From assembly GCF_039542035.1 (NCBI RefSeq), contig NZ_BAABHJ010000022.1:1-64000 (forward strand): DNA of 64,000 nucleotides, written 5' to 3'. Of the stretch, positions 36,421-44,475 are shown in pieces. The notes beneath the pieces were generated by a model. It made no database searches and was not told where the DNA came from. It saw nothing but the letters and a program-made list of their open reading frames with translations. The stretch comes from Actinoallomurus liliacearum (GTDB lineage Bacteria > Actinomycetota > Actinomycetes > Streptosporangiales > Streptosporangiaceae). Every line of letters starts with the position of its first letter. The stretch's first letter is position 1. Made by a program: the position numbers and the translations under genes.

Positions 36421-36946
36421 ATGCGCGTAGTCCGGTACGACCGTTTCGGCGGTATCGAGCAGCTGTGGATCGACGAGGTGCCCACCCCCGAGGCGGCACC
36501 AGGTCATGCAGTGGTGCGGGTTCAGGCGTCGTGCATCAACCCCGGCTCCTTGTCCGCACTACACGGATCGCCGTACGTACCTATCCGCGACCTGGCCGGC
36601 ACGGTCACAGCCGTCGGGGCGGACGTGCACGACGTCAAGGTCGGTGACGACGTGCTCGGCTGGTCGCAAGACTGGTCGGCACACGCGGAGTTCGTCGCCG
36701 TACGGCAGAGAGCGCATCAACACCGTGGTCGATTACCAGGCCGCCGAGGAGAAGGGTGTCAAGGCGCTGGGCACGAGAAACGCCGGCGGTGCTCCGGCTC
36801 TGCGGAGGCTGGCCGATCTCGCCGCCTCAGGCGAACTGGTCGTACCGATCGCTGCCACCTACCCACTCGCCGAGGTAAAAGCCGCCTATCACGCACTCGC
36901 CGAGACCCGGCCCTTCGGGCGGATCGTCCTGCACCCGCAGGCGTAG
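36421..36946 (+). pseudogene. Quinone-oxidoreductase-type MDR, internally deleted and frameshifted
   Basis: MRVVRYDRFGGIEQLWIDEV through AGTVTAVGADVHDVKVGDDV is the GroES-like half. After WSAHAEFVAVRQ the frame shifts to RINTVVDYQAAEEKGVKALG and the normal C-terminus YPLAEVKAAYHALAE ... GRIVL. The Rossmann GxGxxG segment (~90 aa) is missing. Confidence 0.7.
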
Positions 36947-36989
36947 ACGCTGCCGCTTGTGGCCACGGATGCGACCCCCGAGGCCGACG

Positions 36990-37351
36990 ACACATCTGCA
37001 GGAGACTCACGAGGACACCTCGCTCTCGCCGCGTCAACCGGACGATCTGCTCGTACTGGTCACCTTCCTCGGCATCATCGTCGCCGCCATGGCTGGCACC
37101 GACATCGAGGGCGGCGCGGGGCTGGCCGCGGTGGGCACGGTGGCGGTGATGGGCCGAAGCGGCCTCGCGCTCCGGCGGCATCACCAGCATTCGGGCGTCA
37201 TAGTCAGCGGTGCGCTTGCGGCCGCATCGCGACCGCCGCCGGCACCGCCGTCATCTGCGGCACCCAGTTCGCCCTGGCAGCCACCACCCGCACCCTCACC
37301 ACCCGCAGCACGTCGGCTCGGCAACGGGCCTGTGACGCCACCGCTAACTGA
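36990..37351 (+). other. Possible remnant of a small membrane protein
   Basis: One frame contains DDLLVLVTFLGIIVAAMAGT followed by a second hydrophobic stretch (GLAAVGTVAVMGRSGLAL), and another frame a third (AVICGTQFALAATTR). No family is recognised and no ribosome-binding site is seen. From 37350 to 37610 the text is protein-like in places (VEELRDRGGEFADDQTPP, YELAFQNCHRVAVFGPGADR) but unassigned. Confidence 0.2.
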
Positions 37352-37611
37352 CCGTGTCCCCCAACTCCTCCAGGACGCCCAGCGCGGCGACGTCCGTCGA
37401 GGAGCTGCGGGACCGTGGCGGGGAGTTCGCCGACGACCAGACCCCGCCACCGGACGAAACCACCCGCGGCCGACTCCTGCGGACGATGGCCGGCGACGCC
37501 ATGCGCGCCGCCCCGGAGAACCACTTCGGCGTACGAACTGGCCTTCCAGAACTGCCACCGCGTCGCCGTCTTCGGGCCCGGCGCCGACCGCGCGTACCGG
37601 CAGTTCATCGT

Positions 37612-37865
37612 GACCATCAGGCACCAGAACAGGTCCGCCCCGGCCCATCGCCGCCTCGGCCATGGCGCACGCCCGCGCCGACGCTCGGCGGCGAAGTGGC
37701 CGAGGCCGTGCTCACGCACCCGGCTGGCCCGGCCGCAGGCCGAGTTGGAGACGGCCCGGCAGGCTCCGGCCGAGCTGTCCGACCAACCCGAATGAGCACC
37801 GGGCCGTGTCTCACTCCGGGTAGTTCCCGGCCGCCAGGTCGTCGAGCAGGCTCGGGTGGGTCGGC
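37612..37865. repeat. 250-bp repeat, copy B (inverted relative to 25787-26036)
   Basis: See 25787-26036. Homology stops sharply on both sides, inside unrelated sequence. The pair brackets the glycosidase locus in inverted orientation. Confidence 0.8.
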
Positions 37866-37935
37866 CGCCAGCCGAACTTCTTCCGGGTCAGCTCGCTGGA
37901 GGCCGGCTGGTCGAGGGCGTAGACGGCACCGACGG
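37811..37935 (-). pseudogene. Extended SDR (NAD-dependent epimerase-like) C-terminal relic
   Basis: VGAVYALDQPASSELTRKKF then GWRPTHPSLLDDLAAGNYPE and stop: the usual last 40 residues of SDR proteins of the NAD(P)-dependent epimerase type. Everything upstream is lost at the LamG relic. Confidence 0.5.
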
Positions 37936-37939
37936 GGGC

Positions 37940-38388
37940 TGACCACCGCCGGCCCGGTGCTCGGCACCGGAGCGGGCCAGAGCTTCACCGTGTCGGCATG
38001 GGTCTGCCTGACCAGCACCGCCCACTTCGCCACCGCGGTCAGCCAGGACGGCAGTACGTGGAGCGTCTTCTACCTCCAGTACGCGAAGACCGGCAACCGG
38101 TGGGCGTTCTCCCGCAACACCCGCGCGCTGTCGTCGGCCGCTCCACGGCTGCGGACCTGGACCCATCTGGTCGGGGTGTACGACGCCGACGGCGGGTAGG
38201 TGACGCTTTACGTCAACGGAGTGCGGCAGAGCACCACACGCGACACCTCCCCGGTCTCCTCCACCGGCGACCTGGCGATCGGCCGAGCCAAGGCCAACGG
38301 CAGGGACGCCGACTGGTTCCCGGGACAGATCAACGACGTCAAGGTCTTCAGGACGGCGCTCACCGCAGCCCAGATCCGCGAGATCTAG
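37940..38388 (+). pseudogene. LamG/concanavalin-like domain of a lost secreted enzyme, amber stop
   Basis: SFTVSAWVCLTSTAHFATAV, VFYLQYAKTGNRWAFSRNTR, TWTHLVGVYDADGG, in-frame TAG at 38197-38199, then VTLYVNGVRQSTTRDTSPVS, LAIGRAKANGRDADWFPGQI, TALTAAQIREI. It is the same module type as the C-terminus of the glycosidase at 30063-33197. The catalytic part is gone. Confidence 0.7.
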
Positions 38389-38420
38389 GTCGAAACGCCG
38401 GCGGGGCATGGTCGGACAGA

Positions 38421-38439
38421 CCCCGCGGAGCTCGCGGGG
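38421..38439 (+). terminator. Hairpin after the LamG relic
   Basis: CCCCGCG-GAGCT-CGCGGGG, a 7-bp GC stem 33 bases after the stop. Confidence 0.45.
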
Positions 38440-38525
38440 ACACCGGAACGGGGTACTGGAGGCCGCAAGTCCCCCGTCGGAAGAATGGCCTGGTCCGATC
38501 GAGAATTTCAAGGGACACGTCTTCC

Positions 38526-38770
38526 GTGGATGAGCACTGCCGGATCACCGTTGTGGGTGAGCGACTCCAGGTCGACCTCGCGGTACCCGCCGACGCGCCG
38601 ATCACTAGCTACGTCAACACTCTGGCCGAGTTGTGCGCCCAGCCAGAGGCCGACGTCATGCCGGCCGCCTGGTCGCTGGCCCTGCCCACCGGCGAGCCGT
38701 ACTCGCCCGAGCGCTCGCTGAACCAACTGGGCATCGTCGACGGCCACCTTGTGCACGGTGCCGGTCTGGG
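38526..38770 (+). pseudogene. EccD (type VII secretion) N-terminal ubiquitin-like domain, truncated
   Basis: GTG start with AAGGG upstream, then EHCRITVVGERLQVDLAVPA, APITSYVNTLAELCAQ and SLALPTGEPYSPERSLNQLG: the YukD/ubiquitin-like domain that begins EccD membrane proteins. Reading runs into IS5 sequence at about 38770, so the membrane part is absent. It hints that an ESX-type locus or its toxins once lay here. Confidence 0.6.
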
Positions 38771-38774
38771 CGGC

Positions 38775-39125
38775 GACTCGGTCCAGCAGGGCGATCCCGA
38801 CGCTGTTCTCATGCGCCGAGGCCGCCAGCATCACCACCGCGACGACCAGGCCCAGCAGGTCCACGGCCAGGCGCTTACGCCCGGGCACTTTCTTGCCCAC
38901 GTCCCTGCCCGTCGTGTCCGAGGGCACCCCGGCCGCCGCGTGCACGCTCTGGGTGTCCAGGACTACCAGGCTCGGATCGGCTAATCGCCCCCGCTTTTCC
39001 CGCGTCTGTCAGCGCAACAGGTCGTGGATCGTCTGGTCGGTGCCATCATCGCGCCACTTGGCGAAGTAGTAGTACACCGCGCTGCGACGTGGCAGGTCGT
39101 GCGGCAGAAAATCCCACTGGCAGCC
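38775..39125 (-). pseudogene. IS5-family transposase, middle part
   Basis: The minus strand reads LPHDLPRRSAVYYYFAKWRD, DGTDQTIHDLLR, in-frame TGA, QTREKRGRLADPSLVVLDTQ, SVHAAAGVPSDTTGRDVGKK and LVVAVVMLAASAHENSVGIA. First catalytic Asp region present; both ends missing. Confidence 0.65.
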
Positions 39126-39127
39126 GG

Positions 39128-39244
39128 AAACGCCACCCCGAGGTCTCCGAAGCCCTCATCGGCTGGGCAGCCATCAGCGGCATGCCGCGCCGGATCACCC
39201 GCAGACAACCTGACCGACGTCAACTCCGCCGCATCTTCACCTGA
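39128..39244 (+). pseudogene. IS5-family transposase C-terminal tail
   Basis: RKRHPEVSEALIGWAAISGM then PRRITRRQPDRRQLRRIFT and stop: the usual end of IS5-type transposases, lying head-on to the middle part of the other strand. Confidence 0.45.
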
Positions 39245-39269
39245 ACCTGAACCACACCTCACCGCTCAT

Positions 39270-40073
39270 TCAACGGCGTCCCCAGATGAGCCGGCAGACG
39301 TACGGCAAAGCGTACGACCCGTCGGAGCGCTGATATTCGCCGAGGAGGCGACCGAAGCGCTCCCGCACCGCATCCAACGCGTCGGCGTCGAGGGTTGAAA
39401 AGACCTGTTGGAACAGGCCTGGGCCCGTAGTGAACTCCCACATGCTGGCCTCGTCGGGAAAGGTCACGGTCCATGGGAAGAAGTCGCTGTCCACCTGTGA
39501 CAAGCCCGCATCTGTCAACCACCGCTCTCGCCGGCCGGGCATGGCGAACTGTTCTAGATCGGTGAGCAGCGCGGCCAGCCCTGACGGCAGGCGTTCCTCC
39601 AAGGCTGAGGCGGTGGCGTACGCGAGTATGTTCTTGTTCAGCGAATCCCAGACGGCGACGCTGAGCAGGCCGTCCGTGCGCAACACTCGCACCGCCTCGC
39701 GGGCCGAAGCTACAGGGTCGGCGAATGACAACAGTCCGAACCTGGACACCACGGCGTCTACTTGCGCGTCAGGCAATTCCAGTCGCTGAGCGTCCATGAT
39801 CTCGAACCGGGCGCCGGACAGGCCCTCTGATGCGGCCTTTCGGCGGGCAACTTCCACCATCATCCCGGCGGCATCGACGCCGAGTAGCTGCCGATCAACT
39901 GCCTGACGCATCAACGTCAGGCCCGGTTCCCCCGTGCCGCACGCGATATCGAGCAGCGAGGCGTCCAATGCCAAACCCGGTAGATGGGAGACGATCGCGG
40001 CGGTCACCGGCTCAAGGAATGCCAAGCCCTGCTCCATGGCGGTGGCCAACTCATCAAAATCAACGGATGTCAA
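39270..40073 (-). CDS. Class I SAM-dependent methyltransferase
   Basis: A 267-aa methyltransferase: motif I LLDIACGTGEPGLTLM, motif II LLGVDAAGMMVEVARRKAA, acidic ARFEIMDAQRLELPD, and VDAVVSRFGLLSFADPVASA. This is the UbiE/Methyltransf_11 fold; the acceptor substrate is unknown. I set the start at a TTG (40071-40073), because GAGGAAA lies 6 bases upstream and the protein then begins MTSVDFDELATAME; no better start exists upstream, where an epoxide-hydrolase relic is read. It stands alone, converging on IS5 debris. Confidence 0.82.
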   Translation of the reverse strand: MTSVDFDELATAMEQGLAFLEPVTAAIVSHLPGLALDASLLDIACGTGEPGLTLMRQAVDRQLLGVDAAGMMVEVARRKAASEGLSGARFEIMDAQRLELPDAQVDAVVSRFGLLSFADPVASAREAVRVLRTDGLLSVAVWDSLNKNILAYATASALEERLPSGLAALLTDLEQFAMPGRRERWLTDAGLSQVDSDFFPWTVTFPDEASMWEFTTGPGLFQQVFSTLDADALDAVRERFGRLLGEYQRSDGSYALPYVCRLIWGRR

Positions 40074-40099
40074 AGAAATTTCCTCCCGAGGCGTCCTAG

Positions 40100-40380
40100 C
40101 CAGCCAGCAATTGGCGCCAGTGAACGATGGGGCGGCAGCGGGCGAGGTCGTCGGCGGAGTCCTGGTGGCAGAAATCCCCCGCGCCGCCTCCCAGTACCAG
40201 CGCACGGCGGAGGCGCCGGTGCCGGTGAACCAGTACAGGGCGATGCTGTCCAGTTGCTGGGCCACGCTGACCCTACCGCCCGCCTCTGGTCGCGTGTCCG
40301 AAAAGGCGACCAGTGCCTCGCTCGGCCTTGAGCGCGTTCTGTCCCGTCTCGTCGAACCCGAGGCAGTCTCGTCGGTCATG
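40100..40380 (-). pseudogene. Epoxide hydrolase (alpha/beta fold) C-terminal relic
   Basis: LDSIALYWFTGTGASAVRWY plus WEAARG is the lid-region motif of EphA-like epoxide hydrolases; after a frameshift IVHWRQLLAG precedes a stop. The nucleophile half is missing. Confidence 0.45.
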
Positions 40381-40472
40381 AGGCATTCGCCGGTTTGTCG
40401 CACGTAGTCCGACGTCGTCACGAGACCTCCCTTACGATCGGCGTGCACCGCCATCACGAATGGAGTACGCGC

Positions 40473-40970
40473 ATGTCCCCGCCGGTGACCGTCCCCGAAT
40501 GGCGTGATTTCTTGACCGGTCCCGGCACCCGATGGCCCGGCACGCAGCCTGCGAGCGAGGACGCGGTCCGCGCCGCCGAGCAGCGGCTCGGCGTCCCGCT
40601 GCCGCCCAGCTACCGGAACTTCCTGCTGGTCAGCGACGGCTGGGCCAAGATGCCGACCAACGCGGGCACGTTGCGAAGGGTCGAGGCGATCGGCTGGTAC
40701 CCGGAGGCGGACCCCGAGATGTGGACCGCATGGTTCGGGGACATGGACTTCCCCGAATTGGAGTCCGAGCTCAGACGGTGCGTACTGATCTCCACCGACA
40801 CCAACCAAGGCGACGTCTGGGTGCTCAGCGCGGACCACATCGGCGCGGACGGCGAGTGGCGGGCCTACGAGTGGTGGCCGGGTGACGGCGGCGACCTGTT
40901 GCCCCACGACAGCTTCGGCGCGCTGCTGCTCAGCGCACGCGACAAGTGGCTGGCCGAGGCGGAGGCCTGA
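40473..40970 (+). CDS. SMI1/KNR4 family protein
   Basis: A 165-aa protein with the SMI1/KNR4 fold signature: VRAAEQRLGVPLPPSYRNFL then LVSDGW near the N-terminus, WVLSADHIGADGEWRAYEWW near the C-terminus. In bacteria this superfamily mostly provides immunity proteins against polymorphic toxins, often delivered by type VI/VII systems. The EccD relic lies 1.7 kb away, but no toxin is visible. ATG at 40473 with GGAG 9 bases upstream. It appears intact; an orphan immunity gene is the simplest reading (inference). Confidence 0.82.
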   Translation: MSPPVTVPEWRDFLTGPGTRWPGTQPASEDAVRAAEQRLGVPLPPSYRNFLLVSDGWAKMPTNAGTLRRVEAIGWYPEADPEMWTAWFGDMDFPELESELRRCVLISTDTNQGDVWVLSADHIGADGEWRAYEWWPGDGGDLLPHDSFGALLLSARDKWLAEAEA

Positions 40971-41027
40971 CGCTCACGACCCGCGGTCCTCGGCGGCGTA
41001 CCCGCCGAGGATCTGGTCGGCGCCCCC

Positions 41028-41431
41028 GAACAGCAGACCCCCTCCGAGGCCGCGTCCGGCTTGTCGGATGGTTCAAATGCGAGCACGAGCCCAGCCGGGA
41101 CGTGGACGAGACGCTTCACCACTTCGCCAGAGCAGACGGCGGCGTACGCCCGGAGGTGATCATCACCGACACCGCCTCCTGCACCGACATCGTGTTCGGT
41201 CTGCTGCCGCTGCTGGGGTTCTCCTACCGGCCGCAGCCGGCCGACCTGCCGGATCAGAAGCTGTGGGGCATCAACGCCTGCGCCGCCTACGCGCCGCTCA
41301 ACAGGGCCGCGCGCGGCAAGCTCGACTTCGGGGCATCCCGCCAGCACTGGGGCGACATCCTGCGGATCGTTACCTCGGTCCATACCGGTGCCGTCCCCGT
41401 GCACGGAGGAACCTCCAGGAGTTGGTCGTGA
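41028..41431 (+). pseudogene. Tn3-family transposase fragment
   Basis: RPEVIITDTASCTDIVFGLL, PLLGFSYRPQPADLPDQKLW, INACAAYAPLNRAARGKLDF and HWGDILRIVTSVHTGAV belong to the central catalytic region of Tn3 transposases (second Asp in TDTASC). Less than a seventh of the ~1000-aa protein remains. From 41435 to 41830 I see no gene. Confidence 0.65.
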
Positions 41432-41829
41432 CGGGGCCCGCAGCAGCGGCCGTGCGGCCAAGGGGATGGTTAGAGAGGGAATCCGACTCTGGTGAACTGC
41501 TCGGAGAGGTCTCACAGGCGGCGTGCGAGGTCCGTCGGGTCCAGGCCGCGCAAGCCGACGCGCTGATCACCGACGCGGTCAGGCTTTTCACCCCCGGCCG
41601 TCATCCCTGACGTCGACTCCTGCACGGCGACGTTCGGCGAACCATCCGCGAGGCCGCACGGGAAGGAACCCTGGGCGGCGGGCGCCTCGCCGCGCGGCAG
41701 ACCCCAGCCGAATAGCCCCCGCAGGAATCCGATCGGGCCCCGATGCGGGCCGGGATGGCCGGCGGCAAGGCGGCTCGGTTGCTGCGCGACGTGGAAGACA
41801 GGACTGCGGTTCCGCAGCCGCGAAGTCGC

Positions 41830-42468
41830 TCAGGACCCTGTACGCGCCCTGGGCTCGTCACCATCGGTCGACGCAGGGGCGCCGTGCGCGAGGCCCGCGA
41901 GGAGTACGTCGACCATGTGGCGGGCGCGGTAGCCGGGGAAGGTCCCGGCGCCGATGCACAGGTTGCCGATCGCGATCATCAGGTCAAGGGGGCGTACGTC
42001 CGCACGGATCTGGCCGGCGTCGACCGACGCCTGCAGCAGCTGACCGAGCACCGGGACCAGGCGGTCGACGAACTCGGCGTGCAGGCTCTCGAACCCCGCC
42101 TGGTCCGAATGCAGCGCCTCGGCCAGGCCGTGCTTGGTCACCAGGAAGTCCGTGAACCGGGCCACCCATGACCGCAGGACGTCGTAAGGGGTCTCGGCGT
42201 CCTCGCCGGAGGCGCCGGTCGGAGTGGCGGCGAGCGCGTCGACCTGGTGGCGGAAGACCGCGACCACCAGGTCGGGCCGGGTGGGGAAGTGCCGGTAGAC
42301 GGTGCCCATGCCGACGCCCGCCTCGGCGGCGATGTCCCGCACCGGAGCGTCGACCCCAGCGCGGGCGAAGACGGCCGCGGCCGCGTCGAGCAGGGTCTGC
42401 GCGTTCCGGCGCGCGTCGGACCGCTTGCGCCGATCGCCCCCGGCCTGCGACGTGTCAGCCGATGACAT
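41830..42468 (-). CDS. TetR/AcrR-family transcriptional regulator
   Basis: A 212-aa repressor. Helix-turn-helix NAQTLLDAAAAVFARAGVDA ... VRDIAAEAGVGMGTVYRHFP; C-terminal domain of the SbtR/TetR_C_32-like kind (LGQLLQASVDAGQIRADVRP). Of two ATGs, 42468 is preferred because GGAGGTG precedes it by 7 bases. It is divergent from the hydrolase/F420-oxidoreductase/esterase operon. The two palindromes at 42494 and 42519 are its likely operators. Confidence 0.88.
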   Translation of the reverse strand: MSSADTSQAGGDRRKRSDARRNAQTLLDAAAAVFARAGVDAPVRDIAAEAGVGMGTVYRHFPTRPDLVVAVFRHQVDALAATPTGASGEDAETPYDVLRSWVARFTDFLVTKHGLAEALHSDQAGFESLHAEFVDRLVPVLGQLLQASVDAGQIRADVRPLDLMIAIGNLCIGAGTFPGYRARHMVDVLLAGLAHGAPASTDGDEPRARTGS

Positions 42469-42493
42469 TGCGGGCACCTCCAGGCTTGCCAAG

Positions 42494-42508
42494 CGGAGCG
42501 ATGCTCCG
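42494..42508. promoter_or_regulatory. TetR operator candidate, proximal
   Basis: CGGAGCGATGCTCCG, 6-bp arms, 26 bp upstream of the TetR start codon. Confidence 0.65.
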
Positions 42509-42518
42509 TATATTCGAA

Positions 42519-42535
42519 CCGGAGCGACGCTCCGG
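42519..42535. promoter_or_regulatory. TetR operator candidate, distal
   Basis: CCGGAGCGACGCTCCGG, a perfect palindrome with 8-bp arms about a central A; same core as 42494-42508, centre spacing about 26 bp, i.e. on a similar helix face two and a half turns apart. It sits in the divergent promoter region. Confidence 0.7.
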
Positions 42536-42587
42536 AACTGATTGTGCTAGCTCGCCGCAATTATCCCTCCCACCAGCGAGGCCCCCG

Positions 42588-43516
42588 ATGAGTGACATCG
42601 CATCATCCCTGCCACCGCCGACCCGACCGCGCCGGTCGTCTCGGTCGCACCGATCAGGCTCGCGGCCCCCGACCGCGGCCAGGACCTGCTGGTACGGGTC
42701 TCGGCGCCGACCACCGGCCGCAACCTGCCGGTCGTCGTCTTCTCCCACGGCATGACCTTGACCATGGACGACTATGAACCGTTGGCCGGCTTCTGGGCCT
42801 CCCACGGGTTCGTCGTCATCCAGCCAACCCACCTCGACTCCCTCGGACTCACCCCCGACGACCCGCGCACCCCGCACATCTGGCGCATACGGACCGACGA
42901 CCTCACCCGCGTCCTCGACCAACTCGACGCCGTGAAAGCCGCCGTGCCCGGACTGGCCGGACGCGTCGACCGCGACCGCATCACAGCCGCCGGGCACTCC
43001 TGGGGCGCACAGACCGCCAGCACACTCGTGGGCGCCCGGGTGGTCGACGCCGACGGCACACCCGGTGAGAGCATGGCCGACCCGCGCGTCAAGGCTGCGG
43101 TGCTGCTCTGCATCCCCGGGACCCGCGGCGACGATCTGAGCCCGATGGCCGCCCAGTACTTCCCGTTCATGAGCCCCGATTTCGCCGAGCTGAAGACGCC
43201 GAGCCTGATCGTCGCCGGGGACCACGACGACTCCCCGCTGACGGTCCGAGGCGCCGATTGGTTCACCGACGGTTACCGCCTGAGCCCGGGCGCCACCGAC
43301 CTGCTGACCCTCTTCGGCGCGGAGCACGGGCTCGGCGGCATCCAGGGCCGGCACGACACGCGGACCACCGACGAAAGCCCCGAGCGCGTCGCGGTGGTCC
43401 AGCAGGCCACCCTTGCGTATCTGCGTACGCCGGGCCTCGATGACGACGCGTGGTCCACCGTCCGCGACTCCCTGACCATGACCAGCAACCCGTTGGGAAG
43501 GTTCGACTCGAAGTGA
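42588..43516 (+). pseudogene. Alpha/beta hydrolase (chlorophyllase/dienelactone-hydrolase-like), frameshift near the start
   Basis: ATG at 42588 with GCGAGG upstream gives MSDIA, then the frame must shift by one base near 42601 to enter IIPATADPTAPVVSVAPIRL ... NLPVVVFSHGMTLTMDDYEP. The rest is uninterrupted: nucleophile elbow AGHSWGAQ, Asp in VAGDHDDSP, His in FGAEHGLGG. Everything after the first 5 codons is healthy, so either one base is miscalled or the gene has just been lost. A downstream ATG (42752) would cut off the first strands. Confidence 0.7.
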
Positions 43517-44409
43517 CCGGCCTCCTCACGTCGGCCCGCGGACCCAGCTTCGGAATCATGACCGCCCCATCCCAGGTCGCCTACCAAGACGTTCTGCGGG
43601 TCTGGCGTGAGGCTGACCGGATTCCGCAGATCGAGCACGCCTGGCTGTTCGACCACCTCATGCCGCTCGGCGGCGACCCGAACGGGCCTACCTTCGAGGG
43701 CTGGACTTTGCTGTCCGCTCTCGCAGCCCAAACCGAGCGACTGCGTCTGGGGGTGATGGTCACAAGCAATAGGTTCCGCCCACCGGCCATGCTGGCCAAA
43801 ATCGCCGCCACCGTCGATGTCGTCTCCGGCGGCCGGCTCGAGTTCGGCATCGGCGCAGGTTCTCGGCCCGACGTGACGCAGGCCCGCCGTGAGTACGAAG
43901 CGCACGGGCTCCCCTTCCACGATGCCGCCCATGCTGTCGAGAGCCTCGCCGAGGCGTGCACGATAGTCCGCAGACTGTGGACCGAAACCGAGCCGTTCGA
44001 CTTCAAGGGCGATCATCATCGGCTGACAGGGGCGTTCTGCAGTCCCAAACCCGTGCAGCGGCCCCACCCGCCGATCGTCATCGGCGGCCAGGCCACCCCG
44101 ACGCTACGCGTGGTCGCCGAGCATGCGGACCGATGGAACATGCCCGGCGGCAGCACCGACGTTGCGATCGCGCGCAACACCAAGCTGGACCAGTTGTGCG
44201 CCGAGATCGGCCGGGATCCGGCCGAGATCACCCGATCCATCGTCCTGTCGGCCTCCTACGACCGGCCTGACGATACCCGCCACGCGATCCGCGCGGCCCT
44301 CGACAGCGGGTTCAGCCACATCGTGCTCGGACTGGGCGCCCCTTACCCGACCAAGGTCGCACGCTGGGTCGCCGACACCTTCATCGCCCCCTTCGCCGAC
44401 AAGAACTAA
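43513..44409 (+). CDS. LLM-class F420-dependent oxidoreductase
   Basis: A 298-aa luciferase-like TIM-barrel enzyme: FGIMTAPSQVAYQDVLRVWR, EHAWLFDHLMPLGGDPNGPT, TERLRLGVMVTSNRFRPPAM, VVSGGRLEFGIGAGS and PVQRPHPPIVIGGQATPTLR. This subgroup reduces unsaturated carbonyl or related substrates with F420H2. The GTG start overlaps the stop of the hydrolase (GTGA), giving translational coupling; intact length. Confidence 0.88.
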   Translation: MTGLLTSARGPSFGIMTAPSQVAYQDVLRVWREADRIPQIEHAWLFDHLMPLGGDPNGPTFEGWTLLSALAAQTERLRLGVMVTSNRFRPPAMLAKIAATVDVVSGGRLEFGIGAGSRPDVTQARREYEAHGLPFHDAAHAVESLAEACTIVRRLWTETEPFDFKGDHHRLTGAFCSPKPVQRPHPPIVIGGQATPTLRVVAEHADRWNMPGGSTDVAIARNTKLDQLCAEIGRDPAEITRSIVLSASYDRPDDTRHAIRAALDSGFSHIVLGLGAPYPTKVARWVADTFIAPFADKN

Positions 44410-44417
44410 CCCAACAG

Positions 44418-44446
44418 GCCGCCGCCTACAGCCACACGGCGGCGGC
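44418..44446 (+). other. Intergenic stem-loop between operon genes
   Basis: GCCGCCGCC pairs with 44438-44446 (9 bp, 11-base loop) just after the oxidoreductase stop. Possible attenuator or mRNA-stability element. Confidence 0.4.
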
Positions 44447-44475
44447 ATCACCGCCCCTGAACTGAGGAACCACTG

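Noticed and set aside
44418..44446. Terminator separating the F420 oxidoreductase from the esterase
   Set aside because: No T tract follows and the esterase start is only 30 bp away; more likely an mRNA element within the operon.
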